Below the pieces are notes generated by a model that made no database searches, was not told where the DNA came from, and worked only from the letters and a program-made list of their open reading frames with translations. This document shows, piece after piece, positions 21,901-34,495 of a DNA stretch of 64,000 bases (position 1 is its first letter; each line of letters opens with the position of its first letter). A program made the translations under genes and the position numbers. Source of the DNA: Zychaea mexicana (taxonomy: Eukaryota > Mucoromycota > Mucoromycetes > Mucorales > Lichtheimiaceae); contig NW_026516668.1 in the NCBI RefSeq assembly GCF_025766255.1, positions 62,001 through 126,000 of the forward strand. Direction: 5' to 3'.

Positions 21901-23841
21901 TTATGACACAGTGAGTTGTTCTGTTTCGGATATCAGTTCTGCGACGGCGCTATCCTTTTCAGTCATGGCTTTGTTGGTTTCAACTGCTTGTCTATCATTG
22001 TTGCTGTGTTGCTGTGTTGCCGTGGCTGCTGCTACTGGTGGTGGCGGCGAAGATGATCCATTCGCCGTATTAGTGCTATTGCCGTTGTTTTCCGTTGTCG
22101 TCATCACCGGTGTTGCAATACCGAGCATGTCTTCAGGAGTAATGGGCATGGGTCTTCCAGTGGCAGCCGAGACAGCGACGCCCAATGGAGGAGGAAATCC
22201 AGCAGCCATCGGTTGAAAGTCGCGCGGTGGTCTGAACATCTTCTTACGTGCAGTCTGATTCTTTAGCTTCTTTTGGGCTGGTGAGTCCGCAAAGCGCACT
22301 TGTAGTGGCGCTGATGAACCGGCGACTGTTTGTCCGTTGAACTTCTCGATGATGGCGAGTGCTGACGAACGGTCTGCTAAGCGTGCAAAGCCAACGCCTC
22401 GGCTCAGATTGGACTGCGGGTCGCGTAGGATACGGTTCGATACAGTTTGGCACGGATGGAACAGCATTTCCAGTTTCTGATACGATGCCATTATCCCGCC
22501 TATATTAGCTTTCTCTGAAATTTCGCTAGCCTCGTCCTAACCCACACTTTAACTTGTTTTATGTTGGCATTTACCTGCTCGGTCATATCAAGCGGAAGGT
22601 TGGAGATGTAAATATTTGTCGACGTTTCATCCTGCAAACTCCGTAAACGCGAGCTGAATGACTCCTATGCAATGGTTCAGTACTCATTCTTCTACACGAA
22701 CCGTCACGTTCCCTTGTCTTACTGAGCTGCTCCTTCACTCATCTCTCCGTTCCTTCCAATTAGTATAAGATCAGCCAAGAATTACCTGTCCCACTCTGGC
22801 AAACGATGCCTGCAATCCCCGTCTATTCAAATCCTCGATCGCCTGGTGACAATCATTCTCCTTTTCGTACATTGCGAAACCATAACCTTTACACTGTCCC
22901 GACTTTTGATCAAGGATAGCCTTGGATGAGATGATATTGCCGTAACTGCCAAAATAAAGTGAGAACGTGCTGTTCTTGACAGGCAAGATGCAATATGTAG
23001 ACGGAAAGACTTACGATCTGCACAAGTCTTCGAACGATTCATCAGTGACATTTTCAGCTAGACCACGGACATAGATGTTGTGGGTGTGATAATGGTGATC
23101 CTCCTGATCATGCGAATGATGACGCTTGTGGTGCTGGTGGCTGTCAAAAAGGGCAGGAAGATAACCATGTGGCGGGAGCGGCGGAGCAGCAGCAGCATTA
23201 CCACCGCCAGCAACAGAGGATGGTAATGGTGGAGCAGGAGGCGATCCAGGAATGCCCGTCAAGATCGGCGACGAGATGTGAAGTGGCGGGAAATGCTGTT
23301 GATGGTGCTGATGATGATGGTGCGGGTGGTGGTGATGATGGATCATGTAAGCAGGATGCATAGGCGGTGACAATAGAGGCGGACTAAAGGGCGGACTTGT
23401 CGGACTGATGGCAGGCGATTGTGGATGTATGGCCGGCGAGCCTGGGTAACTGCTGCCACCGTCCGAATAGTACTGGAACTGCGGGCTCAGTGGGTACATG
23501 TATGCCGCTGCTGCCGCTGCTTGGTGGTGATGGTAGTGAGCTGCTGCGGCTGCTTGTGCTGCTTGTACCTGTGCTTGTGCCTGTGCCTGTGCCTGTGCTG
23601 CTGGTGCATCATCGTAACCATTGCCAGGTCGTAGTTGAGCAGGATCCACAAAACCTCCAGCACCGCCAGCATAAGGTGGATACGGCGGAGACGTCGGCGT
23701 CATTAACCCCGTGGTGGTGTTACCATGTAAAGGCACTGCTGCTGCTGCTGCTACAGTAGTTGTCGTGGCCGCTCCTCTGTGGTTTGCTTTTGTTGAATTG
23801 GGCTGATGTGTCTTGGCAGTTGAAGATGCTTTGGTCGTCAT
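21901..23841 (-). CDS. Two-RRM RNA-binding protein, RBMS/Scw1-like
   Basis: Four exons on the minus strand: 23841..23015, 22945..22786, 22664..22575, 22476..21901 (550 aa). The first 250 residues are low complexity (Ala/Gln repeats, His runs, SP/PP motifs). RRM1 (about 255-335) has HNIYVRGLAENVTDE (RNP2) and GYGFAMYE (RNP1). RRM2 (about 345-425) has TNIYISNLPLDMTE and RGVGFARL. The spacing and wording of both RRMs match the RBMS/MSSP family of animals and Scw1-type proteins of fungi, single-strand nucleic acid binders implicated in mRNA regulation. The exon-4 acceptor is placed inside YQ|KLEML because only this keeps the frame. The C-terminus is Ser/Asn/Pro-rich. Confidence 0.9.
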
Positions 23842-24879
23842 TATATAATACAATGGCAATTGTCAAATCCGAGGGGTGAGGAGTAGGCTTGGTAAGGGGG
23901 TACTTTTTTTTTCTTCTTTACTCTCTTTTCTGTTTTTGTACAAGTTGTAGGTATGGAGAGAGTAAAAAAGAAAACGTGCGAGAGATGGGGAATCAGTGCG
24001 AGGGTTGGGGAATAAGTCGATCAAGAATAAGAAAGGGGAAAAAGTAAAAGAAGAGGGAGAAAGAGCTGGTTTCGCAAAAGACAAAGAGTAAGTTAGCTGG
24101 GGGTCTTTAGCTGAGTCAAAGGAAAGCAACGGTACGTAACCCTCTCCCCAACGCAGGCAAAGATGTCCTGATCGACCATTGCTTCCGCCACCCCCCGATA
24201 GAAATTGGATCCACTTCATTGCAGCACTTACTGGTTTTGATAGCCTAACTTGAGCAGGAGAGCGAGACCTGCTTGTCGTTGTCTTGCTCCTTTGTCAAGT
24301 AGTGATACGTGTGGGTGTGAAAGCTCCTTTTGTGAAGCGTTTTGGATAAAAGGGGGAGGGAGGGAGAAGGAGAGAGAGAAGGCAAGTGACAAACCTACTG
24401 TTAATATTTCAGACAAAGGGCAAGCTTGATGTCATCGAGCACTTGATATATTACACTAGCGCCTTTCATATTGAATCACGCCCCAGCATCTGCCTGCTGT
24501 CATCCCTGGTATTACTAGTGCGCCACTCCCCTTTGCTCCCTTTACTCTTAAACGCGATACACTATTAGGATATCGTTTGTAATATGTGTATCTACGGTAC
24601 CTTAATAAATAGACGCAAAACACATTGTGGATTCTGCTGACACTGTGCAACATACAAACCAAAAATGAGGTTTCGACTCGAGCATGTCCATGACGCGCTG
24701 CTCAACTTTTCATACACAGCGAAGCTGCTGGTACATACTAATTTTATATGTTTTTGTGTATATGCAAATAGTGTATAAACTAGTTCATAGTAAATCGAGA
24801 TCCACAGTAAAGGCAAAGCTCAACAACTACAACAACGTCGACGACGACCAACCAAACCAGATTAAGAGAGAAAAGAACT
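23842..24879. other. Intergenic region upstream of the RRM gene
   Basis: About 1 kb with A/G-rich blocks (24040-24110, 24350-24385) serving as the RRM gene's 5' flank and the 3' flank of the carboxyltransferase gene. No supported coding sequence. Confidence 0.5.
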
Positions 24880-27009
24880 CTATGGTCTATACATAATGCG
24901 AGGTCCATGGACCTTGATCTTATCGACTCGGTGTGGGAGAACGTTGTCGTACACAAGTTTGACCCACTCGGCAAGCAAAGGTCTGGTATCACGAGGATCA
25001 ATAATGTCTGGGATATCAAACGTTTCTGCTGTACGGATCGGAGAGCGAACAGCTTCAAACTTGGCCAGCAGACTGTCATACAGCTCGTTACGCTTGTCGC
25101 CTGCAGCTTCGAGCTCCCGGCGATAGGCAGCCTGAACAAATGTGTTAGAACACCATCTTATACTGATTGCCATCCATAGAATGACTTACGTGAATACCGC
25201 CTTCTAGTGGCAAACTGCCCCAATCGCCAGAAGGATATGCTGTATTAAGCGATAGTTTTTTTTGTTAGGTATCAATGAAGAATAGTACGACAACAACACT
25301 CTAGTTTCTGAAGATACATACCGACACGCATGTTTGGCACGCGATTGTCAACAAATGCAGCGCCGGCAACACCGAACACCTTGCGTAACACAACCGTGAA
25401 ATAGGGTACATCACATTGGTAAAGTGCAGCAGTCAATGTCGAGCCATAACGGATGGTGCTAATATATCGTATATGAGAGTGAGACAGTGATAGATTATAT
25501 AGCATCCATACTAACAAGTGGATTAAAGATACTACCGCTTGGAAGAAACTTACGCCTCTCGTTCAGCTTTGGTGCCAACTGCGAAACCGGCATAATCGGC
25601 GAAATCGATAATAGGCAATCCAAAGGTGTCACAAAGATCGATATGACGTCTGAACTTTTGACAACTGGCAGTCGTCAACACGCTTCCATTCAAGGTGCAG
25701 TCAAAAGTAATGATGCCGACAGGACAACCGTTGATACGTGCTAAACCACACACAGCACCGTCACCCCATCGAGCACCGATTTCAAACCAGGATCCTTGGT
25801 CGACGACGCGAGTAAGGATGTCGCGGACTTGGTACATGCGCTGACGGCGTCGAGGAATAATATCGAGCAACGCATCGTCACGACGGTCGATTGGATCCGT
25901 GCATTCGACGCAAGGAGGCATTTCAAACGTATTGTTGGGCATGTAGCTAAGGAATTGGCGGATCTGAGCAAAACAGTCGTACTCGTCTTTGGCAAGGTTG
26001 TCAAAGGTGCCGTTTGTGGTATGCAGCAAGGCACCGCCCAAGGATGTTTTGGTGACGGTCTCGTATGTGGCGTTGGCAACCACAGGTGGACCTGCAGCGA
26101 ACAATGATCCGACATTCTCGGCGACGACGCTAAAGTGTGTCAATGTGGCTCGAGCGGCGCCCAATCCGACAGCTAATGCGATAAACGAATCGTTTTATAT
26201 CTTTTCAGAAAAGGTCTGCAGACTATGGCAAAATATACAGTAAACTTTTTCAAGTTATAATTATGTACCTGGACCGAGTGCTGCAGAAGCCACGGGAACT
26301 TCAGACAAGCTGGCAATGATGTCATGCATGCCGATCAACGGAGGAAGGTACGTGTATCCTTTATCGAGCATAAGCGTAACGGATCCACCACCACTGCTAC
26401 CGTCGATCAATCGTACCAAAGGAATCTTCAAAGTACGTGCGCTTTGTTCTGCCATGATCTTTTTACAGTTTGTCAGCAACAACATCTACCGAGAGCATTT
26501 AGCAATGTCCCAAACTTACGGATTTGCCCCAAACAGAGCCATCGGCATGACCAGCACGGATAGCAAAGTCGTCGGCAGCAACAATAAGCGGGCGATCGTT
26601 GACAGTGGCCTTGCCAGCAATGAAATTAGCGGGCGTGTAACCTTTTACCGAACCGTCGGGGTTGTATTTGGCAATGCCGGCAATCACGCCAATCTCCTTG
26701 AAGCTGTTTGCGTCAATGAAAGCGTCAATGCGTTCGCGCACCCATAGCTTCCCCTGCGTCTTCTGTCGAATATACCCGTGATCGTTGGGATCTGCTGTAC
26801 GGTTCTTGTTCTTGCGACGGTTGATTTCTTGCAAGATATCCTAATAGTATCTCCTGTGTGTTATTAACTCACTATTTTGTTCCTTGTCGAATACAACAGC
26901 ATACCTTCCATTCCGACTTCTCAAGGGCTTCGTCCCTCGTAGCAGGAGGTTCCAAATGCTGTGCAATAGCGTTTAATCGATCTGCAGGATATCCTTTTTG
27001 CTGTGTCAT
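24880..27009 (-). CDS. Acyl-CoA carboxylase carboxyltransferase-family protein
   Basis: Seven exons on the minus strand: 27009..26905, 26840..26520, 26458..26269, 26172..25554, 25458..25322, 25239..25190, 25131..24880 (557 aa). Family features of the biotin-dependent carboxyltransferase (crotonase-like) fold are visible: KLWVRERIDAFID, an N-lobe acyl-CoA region (LIDGSSGGG, then VPVASAALGPAVGLGAA), and a C-lobe (DYAGFAVGTKAE, YGSTLTAALYQ, KVFGVAGAAF). It resembles propionyl- or methylcrotonyl-CoA carboxylase beta subunits but has no obvious mitochondrial presequence (starts MTQQKGYPADRLN) and does not match either closely from memory, so the substrate is left open. No biotin-carboxylase subunit is encoded nearby. 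Confidence 0.88.
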
Positions 27010-28179
27010 GAGAAAGAAGTATGTACGTAAAGAAGAAGAGCAAAGGGGAAAAAGGAAAGCAAAAGAAAAAGGAAGAAAACGAATCTCATGCTGTTCCTGT
27101 TGTCGTGTGAAAGGCTAAACAAAATTCGTTACTAAGCTAAATAATAATTCGGCTGTTGAAACCTGCTCTTTAAACATAAACCGTTTTGTCATTGTGTGAA
27201 TTCATTTGCATAATGCCAAAAGACTTTTTGGGATAATCAAGTGTAACAGCGTATTTCTTTTCTTGAGGAAAAGTGCCATACATCCCTGACTCCTTTTTCA
27301 TTGCTCTCCTCTACATTGTCGAAGTGCCCTCGATTTGTCCATACTCCTTTCTCACACAGTAAATCTCGTATTTTGCCTACCTGTTAAGGCAGCAGTTGAG
27401 CGGGGAGCATGGGATATACGTTCGAATTTCGCACTTTGGCATTTTCTCAGGCACCGACATGTTTGCCGTCCAATCGTTCGTTGGTCAAGACGCTTGGTTT
27501 GCTGTGGTAAATTTCTCTGTTATGTGCTCTTTTTTCAATGGTCTGTCACACGGTTGTTGACGAGGTCTGACAACTCTCATTTATGTCGCAAAGTTTTTTG
27601 GCGTTCCGAACATGTATGTGCCCTGCCTATCATGGAATGGAGACTAGCTGCTATCATGGCGTTGGAGTGGGAAGTATGGGATTCATCTTGTTGGAAATCG
27701 AGCTAACCGCTGGTGTGACGACCAGTAGCTATTTTATCTAGGTTTAAAGAATACCCGTAAACTATATCTGTTACATGAGAGGAACAAATAAAAAGATATG
27801 TGGTGAACTACATAGTATTAAACTCTTACCCATACAAAGAATTTCAAATGTATTAGCAGTAGATAATAGCTCTTTTATACTGGTTTTGATAACTAGGAGA
27901 ACTGCATTCATATCCTCTTTTCCTATGTCCTTTAGATTCCACTATGTACAGTATCACATTCCACTCAATGGTTCCCATTCTTAAACCTTATACTGGATAT
28001 AAAGTCTTTTGCATTCATTCCAGAAACATAATTTACTTATGTAGCAGTAGTATCAATGTTGAGGGTAGTATATCATGTTATATTTTTAAGCGACAGAAAC
28101 AATATGAATTCAGCTAATGTGTATTTCTTGCAGAACGATAATTCACTCTTCTTCTCTGCGACAACACCACCATCATCTT
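27010..28179. other. Intergenic region, no supported gene
   Basis: Contains purine-rich sequence upstream of the carboxyltransferase start. The plus-strand frame 27335..27706 is Trp/Cys/Arg-rich without motifs and is not credible as coding. Confidence 0.45.
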
Positions 28180-28879
28180 TCTTGACACCCTCCTTATTAT
28201 ATATACGAGGACACATCGTGATCAAGTGACATGTTACACGATTCTTGCTTGCGCTTGACAAGTGTACTGGTACAAGGCTTGATGCCTGTATTGTTGTTGC
28301 TATTGTTGCACGGAAGATTCTTCATATCATCAGTAAATGTCGATAAGCTTCTTGGGTGGACAATAACGCTTTATACAAAAAAGAGATTGTATTGTTGTTG
28401 ATGGCTGTATGCAGTAGTAAAAGAGGCATCATCACCATCTCATCCGAAAGAGACAAATTGCCGTTTGTAACCTTTTGGACACCTGAAAGGCCCAAAACGG
28501 TAACCTGAGATTTGGATGCTTTAGATGCAGTAGTTGCCGTTGTAGCAAATAGTTCATCATTATTATATCCATCAATGATTAGCACGTCGAGCAATTTGCT
28601 GGTGACTCCTTTGCCACTGCTGTTACCTTTTCTCCTTTTTATTGCCCTTTTTACGTGGCAGCGTCCACTTATCTGCGGCAGTACTTGGAATGGAGGATGG
28701 TACCTTACCAGCAGCAGTATGAATTCGGTATGGAGGGAAGAGGTTACACGGCGTAGTTCAAAGAACCGTTGGCGGATGGCGGAAGTGGTTGACGAGCACA
28801 GTTTATATAGTGCAGCGATGGGGTCCAGTGTGTTGTATCTATGCCCGCACACGCACAACATTATGCACCACAGATACAA
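28180..28879 (-). CDS. Possible unknown gene or decayed gene
   Basis: Protein-like stretches occur on the minus strand in more than one frame. One is RAIKRRKGNSSGKGVTSKLL followed by DVLIIDGYNNDELF; another is the frame ending near 28200 with KPCTSTLVKRKQESCNMSL. They are not joined by obvious introns. Could be a multi-exon gene with unseen splice sites or a relic. No family recognised. Confidence 0.2.
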
Positions 28880-30600
28880 TCAAAAGATACTAATAAAATG
28901 AAATAGTCTGTGGACTACGCTATATACACATGCTGTTGCCTAGATGAGTGAAGGAATGGAAACTGGTTGCTGGGAGGATCGTGTTCTTGATGTTTACTAA
29001 TGCTGAATCAGGAACAACTGATGCCGGGGAATCTGTTACGTTGTTTACTTTGTCAGTCATTCTTATATTGCCATTTTATTGCTCGCAGAGAAGCGCTTTT
29101 TCCGTGATTCTACGTGCTCATTCGCATTCGTGTCTTTGTTCTTTGTCTGACACGGTGCCGTGCACGGCCCCACTCACAAACAAGCGGCGACATCGTCGGA
29201 GGGTACAGCTCCGCATGGTGGGAGACACGTACCACTACCGCCGCAGCACATTTGTTTACTTGACCACCAAGCACACCCCCTTTCATTTCCTTTCCTTTCC
29301 TTTGGTGCTGTATGTTTTGTTATGCCATAGTGGGCAACCCACAAGTTGATACGCAACCCGTTATCTGGGCCAATGAGAATCCACGGGGATTTGAAGTCCC
29401 GAACGAGAAAAAATGTCTATATAAAGCGAGCAATTTCGCCTTTCTTTTTTCTCTTCTCTTCAGTTCGTTTTGGTACAGCTTTGGTCTGTAGTACAGATGC
29501 ACTGCTCTGTGCCATGATCGGGTCATATGCTTGTGCTGGCGATTGTCAAGAGGATTCTGAGGATTGGCTGGAATCAGTGGTCCGCTCGGAGGAAATCTTT
29601 TGCAATGTACCAGTGGGAATGTGGACACGTACCTTCGGGTATGTGGTGGGATAATTAAAACGAACTTTTTATTTTTTATTAAACACAAATAAACAAAATG
29701 ATAAACAAAATAAAACAATCTTTTTCTTTTCGCACTCTTCTCATAAACGTTTTGCCGCTTTATTTTATTTTTTGCTTTGCCTTTTTTTCATGTGCTTGAC
29801 AAGCTCTTTAGTTTTTTGCCCACCCACAGCTCTGTGCTATACAAAGCGGGGAACAATCTGTATCGTAGCCGACAGTAACACGACCACAACGCGCTTTATT
29901 ACGCTTTGGCACTTTATTTCACCTTCTGTGATCGCCTAAGTTGCGAAAATGATTGAAGATAAAAACTGTTACCGAGGATATGGTCCAGCCCTCATTTGAA
30001 AGAAAGAGTTACCGACCAGTAAGCAAAAGAGGCAACACCAGAGCATACGCCAACAGACATGTACATATAATTGCCAGATCTGTAAATTGAAAGGTCTCTT
30101 TTTTCACGTAGCTTATCACAAAATCCTTTTGGTTTCCACCTGATTCAGATGCAGAAAATTGCGCCTGCTTTCAAAGCATGATTCTTGGACCAAACGTCAC
30201 TTCCAAGAAACGTCAAGGAAGGCGATAAAGCTGCCGAAATAACCGCGCAAACAGCTCTTATGAATGTCAACCGCGTTGTAAACTCTTTGGTCTGCTCGAA
30301 TTTGTGTCTTTATGATGACGCCTGTATTATTATTTTTTTGTAGGTGAGCCTGTATTATATATATAGTTTATACAACGGCAAAATATAAAGTAAAAAGATG
30401 TCAATCTCAGTGGACCTCCATACTTTCCTCTTAATTTATTTGCATTTCTGTTGATTGCAGTCGTCATAGGAATTAACAGACAATCTCTATTGAAAAATGT
30501 GGATAAATCTGCTGTTTTATTCTGTGTGTAAGTGAATTGTCTATAATATGTGATTTTCTATGAGACCATTGGAAAACCTGTAACTGCACATATGTTATTT
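28880..30600. other. Gene-poor region with an isolated TATA-like box
   Basis: TATATAAAG at about 29414-29422 is followed by a pyrimidine tract ending in CAG and a short plus-strand frame (ATG at 29513, 46 codons, MIGSYACAGDCQEDSEDW). It looks like a core promoter but the frame is not recognised. The rest is AT-rich with no supported gene. Confidence 0.3.
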
Positions 30601-30601
30601 T

Positions 30602-32274
30602 ATGTCAGGAAACCCACCACAGCGGCGCTTTCCTTTTCTGTTGCTCTTCTTCCCTTCCTTCCTGCTTTTTTTCACCTCCACAATGCCAAATAACTCCACG
30701 GAAGGGCAACAAATTTCTGACGCGTTGAATCAGCTAAGTTCGGCTCAAAAAGTGATCCTTGATTTACTACAAAAGCAGCACCAAGATCGATCCAGTAACG
30801 GTGAAAACGCCGCTACGGACAAGCAGCAAACATAATACCGCGACTGAGAGAACATCGAGCGAACAATAAGTTGTTTAAAAAGAAATTGGAAGTGTCCGAA
30901 GTTTACAACCTCATCGATCCAAAGAATAGCATGGAGCAGCGTGTACAGGATGGAATTTACAGCACGATCGTCGATTCATGTATCGAATCAGTTGAACGCC
31001 TGTCGGCACGAGTCGATCAGAATAAGCCCTATGCCAGCACTTGGGGCTCTTGCCAAAAGTACGAAATACTGCTTGCCGAGCAAGCGATCGTGCGATCGAC
31101 TTCAATTCACTTTGATCGGTGCGAAGCCAACCGGACAGCATCATTTATCATGAACTCGATCTGGAATAGCAAAGGCGGGTACAGAAACAGGTACACAGCT
31201 ATTTTAATTATGATCTGTTTACTTCTCTATCAAAACACGTACAATGGAAAACTACCATCACCAGATGATTATAGGCGAGTCGGTCTGTAGGTCAAGAACC
31301 TCCGTCATCTCAATCAGAACTTTCTTCCTCTACCTTGCTCTCCGTGAATGAGGGAACATATATGATAAACAACAGCAGCCGCAAGAGAATTGCTCAAATG
31401 CAAGACAACAGTCAGATCCACGTGTAGTTACTGAAAACAACAATACTCGCCCTTTAAGGTACGGTTATGAGTATTTGTGAGTAACTGATTTGATGGTGCT
31501 CTCTGTTAACAGCTCTTCGTCTGTAGTGATATTACGAATTTTCAAGAGTCAGTTTTCGATAATATCCAAGTAAACTTTCCTGACGTAAATGAGACATTGC
31601 AAAATCCAAGGTCTACTATGGAAGGACAAGCAATGATGTCTAAAGTGTTATCTAATTTTTATTTTTTGCATATTTAGATTGTCGCCATCTCTACCTTCTC
31701 CAAACTAAGAAGAACGGTATGGGCTTTTTGTGATGGATGAAAAAGGGGATATGGTATTATATGTAATTAACAGCGTTTGTTTTTTATGTTAGGATCAGTG
31801 GCGAGCGTTCATCGCATGTAACGATATTCTTCACCATCATGTTTCGCCCATAGGTAATATTTCCCCTACTGCACCACCCACCGATGCACGACAAAAAACC
31901 TCAGCATAGCGCAGGACTTTATCGCCATCTCCTTCCTACAGCAAACAATCATTTCCAACTTCTCGAGCGGCACAAGTAAACTATCAGCAGGGAGCTGGAT
32001 AAATGTTGCTTTATCGGAGCTGCGAACAAGTGCTTACACCTGTGAGCTCGGTCATCACATCCGATAACGTTATACAGCAAGCTAATAGTCCATCTGACAC
32101 ATGTTTATGAGCAAGTTCCCCTCAGAAAGCGATTCTCTCTGCTAGCAACACTGATCGCACCGTCGCAACGCAGCACGAACAAAATCCGCAGCACTAACAT
32201 CGCAACTAACTGACTAAATCACATAGAAAAAGCCTGCCAAGAGACGAGGACGACCCCAAAAAAATAAGGCATAA
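30602..32274 (+). pseudogene. AT-hook protein gene, probably decayed or mis-spliced in this reading
   Basis: Coding-like blocks follow one another on the plus strand: a helix-forming segment (QQISDALNQLSSAQKVILDL, 30684 on), a block from about 30850 (KKKLEVSEVYNLIDPKNS to TASFIMNSIWNSK), a Gln/Asn-rich block (31360-31460), a block near 31520 (VCSDITNFQESVFDNIQVNF), one near 31797 (DQWRAFIACNDIL), and a last exon after an acceptor at 32226 reading KKPAKRRGRPQKNKA and stop, a classical AT-hook. A frame change is needed at about 30790-30850, where only a weak GTGAAA donor is available, and other joins are uncertain. It may be an intact gene with many introns. No overall family is recognised. Confidence 0.4.
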
Positions 32275-32776
32275 CAGAACAATAGCAGTATCAGGAACCA
32301 CAGGAGCATAGGAACCGTAGCTGTAACAAAATAATGGACCACATTAAAGTATCGCTGTATATAACAAACTAACAATTAATAGTAGTGGAAATCGTTTAGG
32401 CAGAAGCTACGTACTAAACCAACGAAGTGAATAATTATATGATGATCAGAACGGTGAAAAGATGAAGGCGTTTATATTCTCTTCGATCACATCGCGATAT
32501 TATTCATAAGCAACCGGCCTTGAATAGACAAGATCGAAAAGTCACAACATTGTTTTCACGGCAGTAAATTACTGTTTTTTTTTCCTTTGAATATAGGTTG
32601 ATATTGTATTTATATTAATGAGATATGCAAAAGAAATAATATAATATATAATTAGACGTGTCTGTTTTTTCCTGCAGCAGTAGTCGTATATGTACACATG
32701 AGATATAAAATAAATATTAAGAGAAAATATAGAAAAAAAAAGCAGATCAAATTGTCAGAAATGAGTGTATAATTTT
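32275..32776. other. Convergent 3' spacer, AT-rich
   Basis: About 500 nt of AT-rich sequence between the AT-hook locus and the PHO89 stop codon. No gene seen. Confidence 0.5.
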
Positions 32777-34495
32777 TTAACGAAGGTAAACAAAGGAAGG
32801 GCCATAGGCGCAGAATGCATAAATAAGACCAGATACGAGACCAGCGACCGGCAATGTGCAAATCCAGCCAAAGAAGGTAAGAGCAAGCATCTTCCAGTTG
32901 ACCGCACGGAGATTGCCATTGCAAAGACCAACACCAACAGTAGCACCAACCATACAATGGGTAGTGGAGACAGGCAAGCTCAACTGAGAAGCAGTAAGAA
33001 CGGTCAAAGCAGCGCCCAATTCAGCAGCGAAACCACGGCTTGGAGTCAATCGAGTGATGTTGTTACCCATGGCGCGCATCAAACGGTAACCCATAGTCGC
33101 AAGGCCAATGTCGATAGCAGCACCACCATAAGCGAGAACCCAAATCGGAACAGTCGATTCTGTACCAACAGTGCCGCGTTGCCAGATATCGTAGATGGTA
33201 GCCAAGGGACCGACAGCGTTCGAGACATCGTTGGAACCGTGAGCAAACGAAGCAACAATAGCGGTAAGGATCTGCAAGTACGAGAACATGAACTCGACAT
33301 CATCATCGTAAACTTCGGCGGCTGCGTGCATTTTCTTGAGCTTATCGTTGTTCAGGTTGCGAACATCCTGGCGAATACCGTGCAACAAGACAGCCAATAC
33401 ACGGTCCTTAATTTGATGGAGGCGTTCGCCGAAAGTTTTGGACGATGGTTCCTGTTCGGTGGCAGATTTGGACTCGGCATCAGCATCTTCCATAGCAAGT
33501 TTTTTAGAGGTATGATCATCGCCGGCGAGCTTTTCTTCGTCATCAGCCTTGGGGATTTGATCATTGGCTGCGGCTTCTTCGAGTTCTTCGCGAGCGGCTT
33601 GAAGACCTTCCTCGATAGAGCGTTGCTTGGGGACCCACCAAATAATAGGAATATGGTACCACTTAACGTCTTCACGGTCGACGACAACGCGCTTGAGCCA
33701 TGGGCAGAGAAAGACAGCCATGTAGATACCGATGGCACCACCGCAACCAAGAGCAATACCGATAATGTGGCTAATGGGCAATTCGGCTTCCTCAGCGCCA
33801 GGAGCCTTGAAGCAAACGTACAAGACAATAACAAACACGGTAACGAAGAAGTAAACAGGTACAAGACGAAGACCCCACTTGACACTGTCAACCTGGCGGA
33901 GCACGGTGTACTTGGTGATGAGATAGATGATGGCTGCAATGGCGCCAGCAAGGCAGGGCGACAAGAACCATGAAACAACGATCTGAATGATACCATCCCA
34001 GGTCCAGTCGACAGCACTGCCACCGAAACCAGCAATACCAAAGCCACAGATGGCGCCAATGATCGAGTGAGTGGTACTAACGGGCCAGCCGAATCGAGTA
34101 GCAGCTATTGTAAAAAGAAGAGCGAGTTAGCCAGTGAAAGATGACGAGGCGGCTACATATGTTGCTTCTATCAAAAACTTACTCAACACCCATGTAGAAG
34201 AGCCAATTAAGGCACACATCATGCCCATCATAAGCATCTCGGGAGTTTCATCGAACAATGAGATTTCAATGATACCGTTTTTAATAGTGGAGGTAACACC
34301 GGAACCAAGCAATAAAGCACCCAAGAATTCAGTGAAACAGGCAATGATAACAGCCTGCACAAGCGTCAAAGAACCGGACGAGATGGAACTGGCGAACGAG
34401 TTTGCGACGTCGTTAGCACCGATACCGTAAGCGTCAGTGAAGGCGACGACCATACCAACGCCAAAGATCCACGTGAAATCATAAGGGTCCATCAT
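32777..34495 (-). CDS. PHO89: Sodium/phosphate symporter, PiT family (Pho89-like)
   Basis: Two exons on the minus strand: 34495..34183 and 34104..32777 (546 aa). Both PiT signature repeats are present: the N-terminal GANDVANSFASSISSGSL and the C-terminal FAHGSNDVSNAVGPLATI, with the paired STTH motifs (WPVSTTHSIIG and LPVSTTHCMVGA). Membrane spans surround a long charged cytosolic loop (about residues 250-350), as in fungal Pho89 and animal SLC20. The family imports inorganic phosphate with Na+ at the plasma membrane and is usually induced by phosphate starvation; no Pho4-type site was recognised upstream. Two adjacent ATGs exist at the start (MMDPYDF); either may be used. Confidence 0.95.

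Noticed and set aside
21758..22216. Plus-strand 152-codon frame opposite the RRM gene 3' end
   Set aside because: Antisense to the Asn/Thr/Pro-rich C-terminal exon; begins in an (AG)n repeat; hydrophobic character comes from the reverse complement.
32765..33973. A 402-codon open frame on the plus strand opposite PHO89
   Set aside because: It lies fully antisense to PHO89, whose membrane and signature motifs are unambiguous. The long antisense frame is explained by the codon use of the real gene and has no motifs.
33352..34059. A 235-codon minus-strand frame inside PHO89 in another frame
   Set aside because: Ser/Leu/Pro-rich shadow of the PHO89 exon, crossing its intron.
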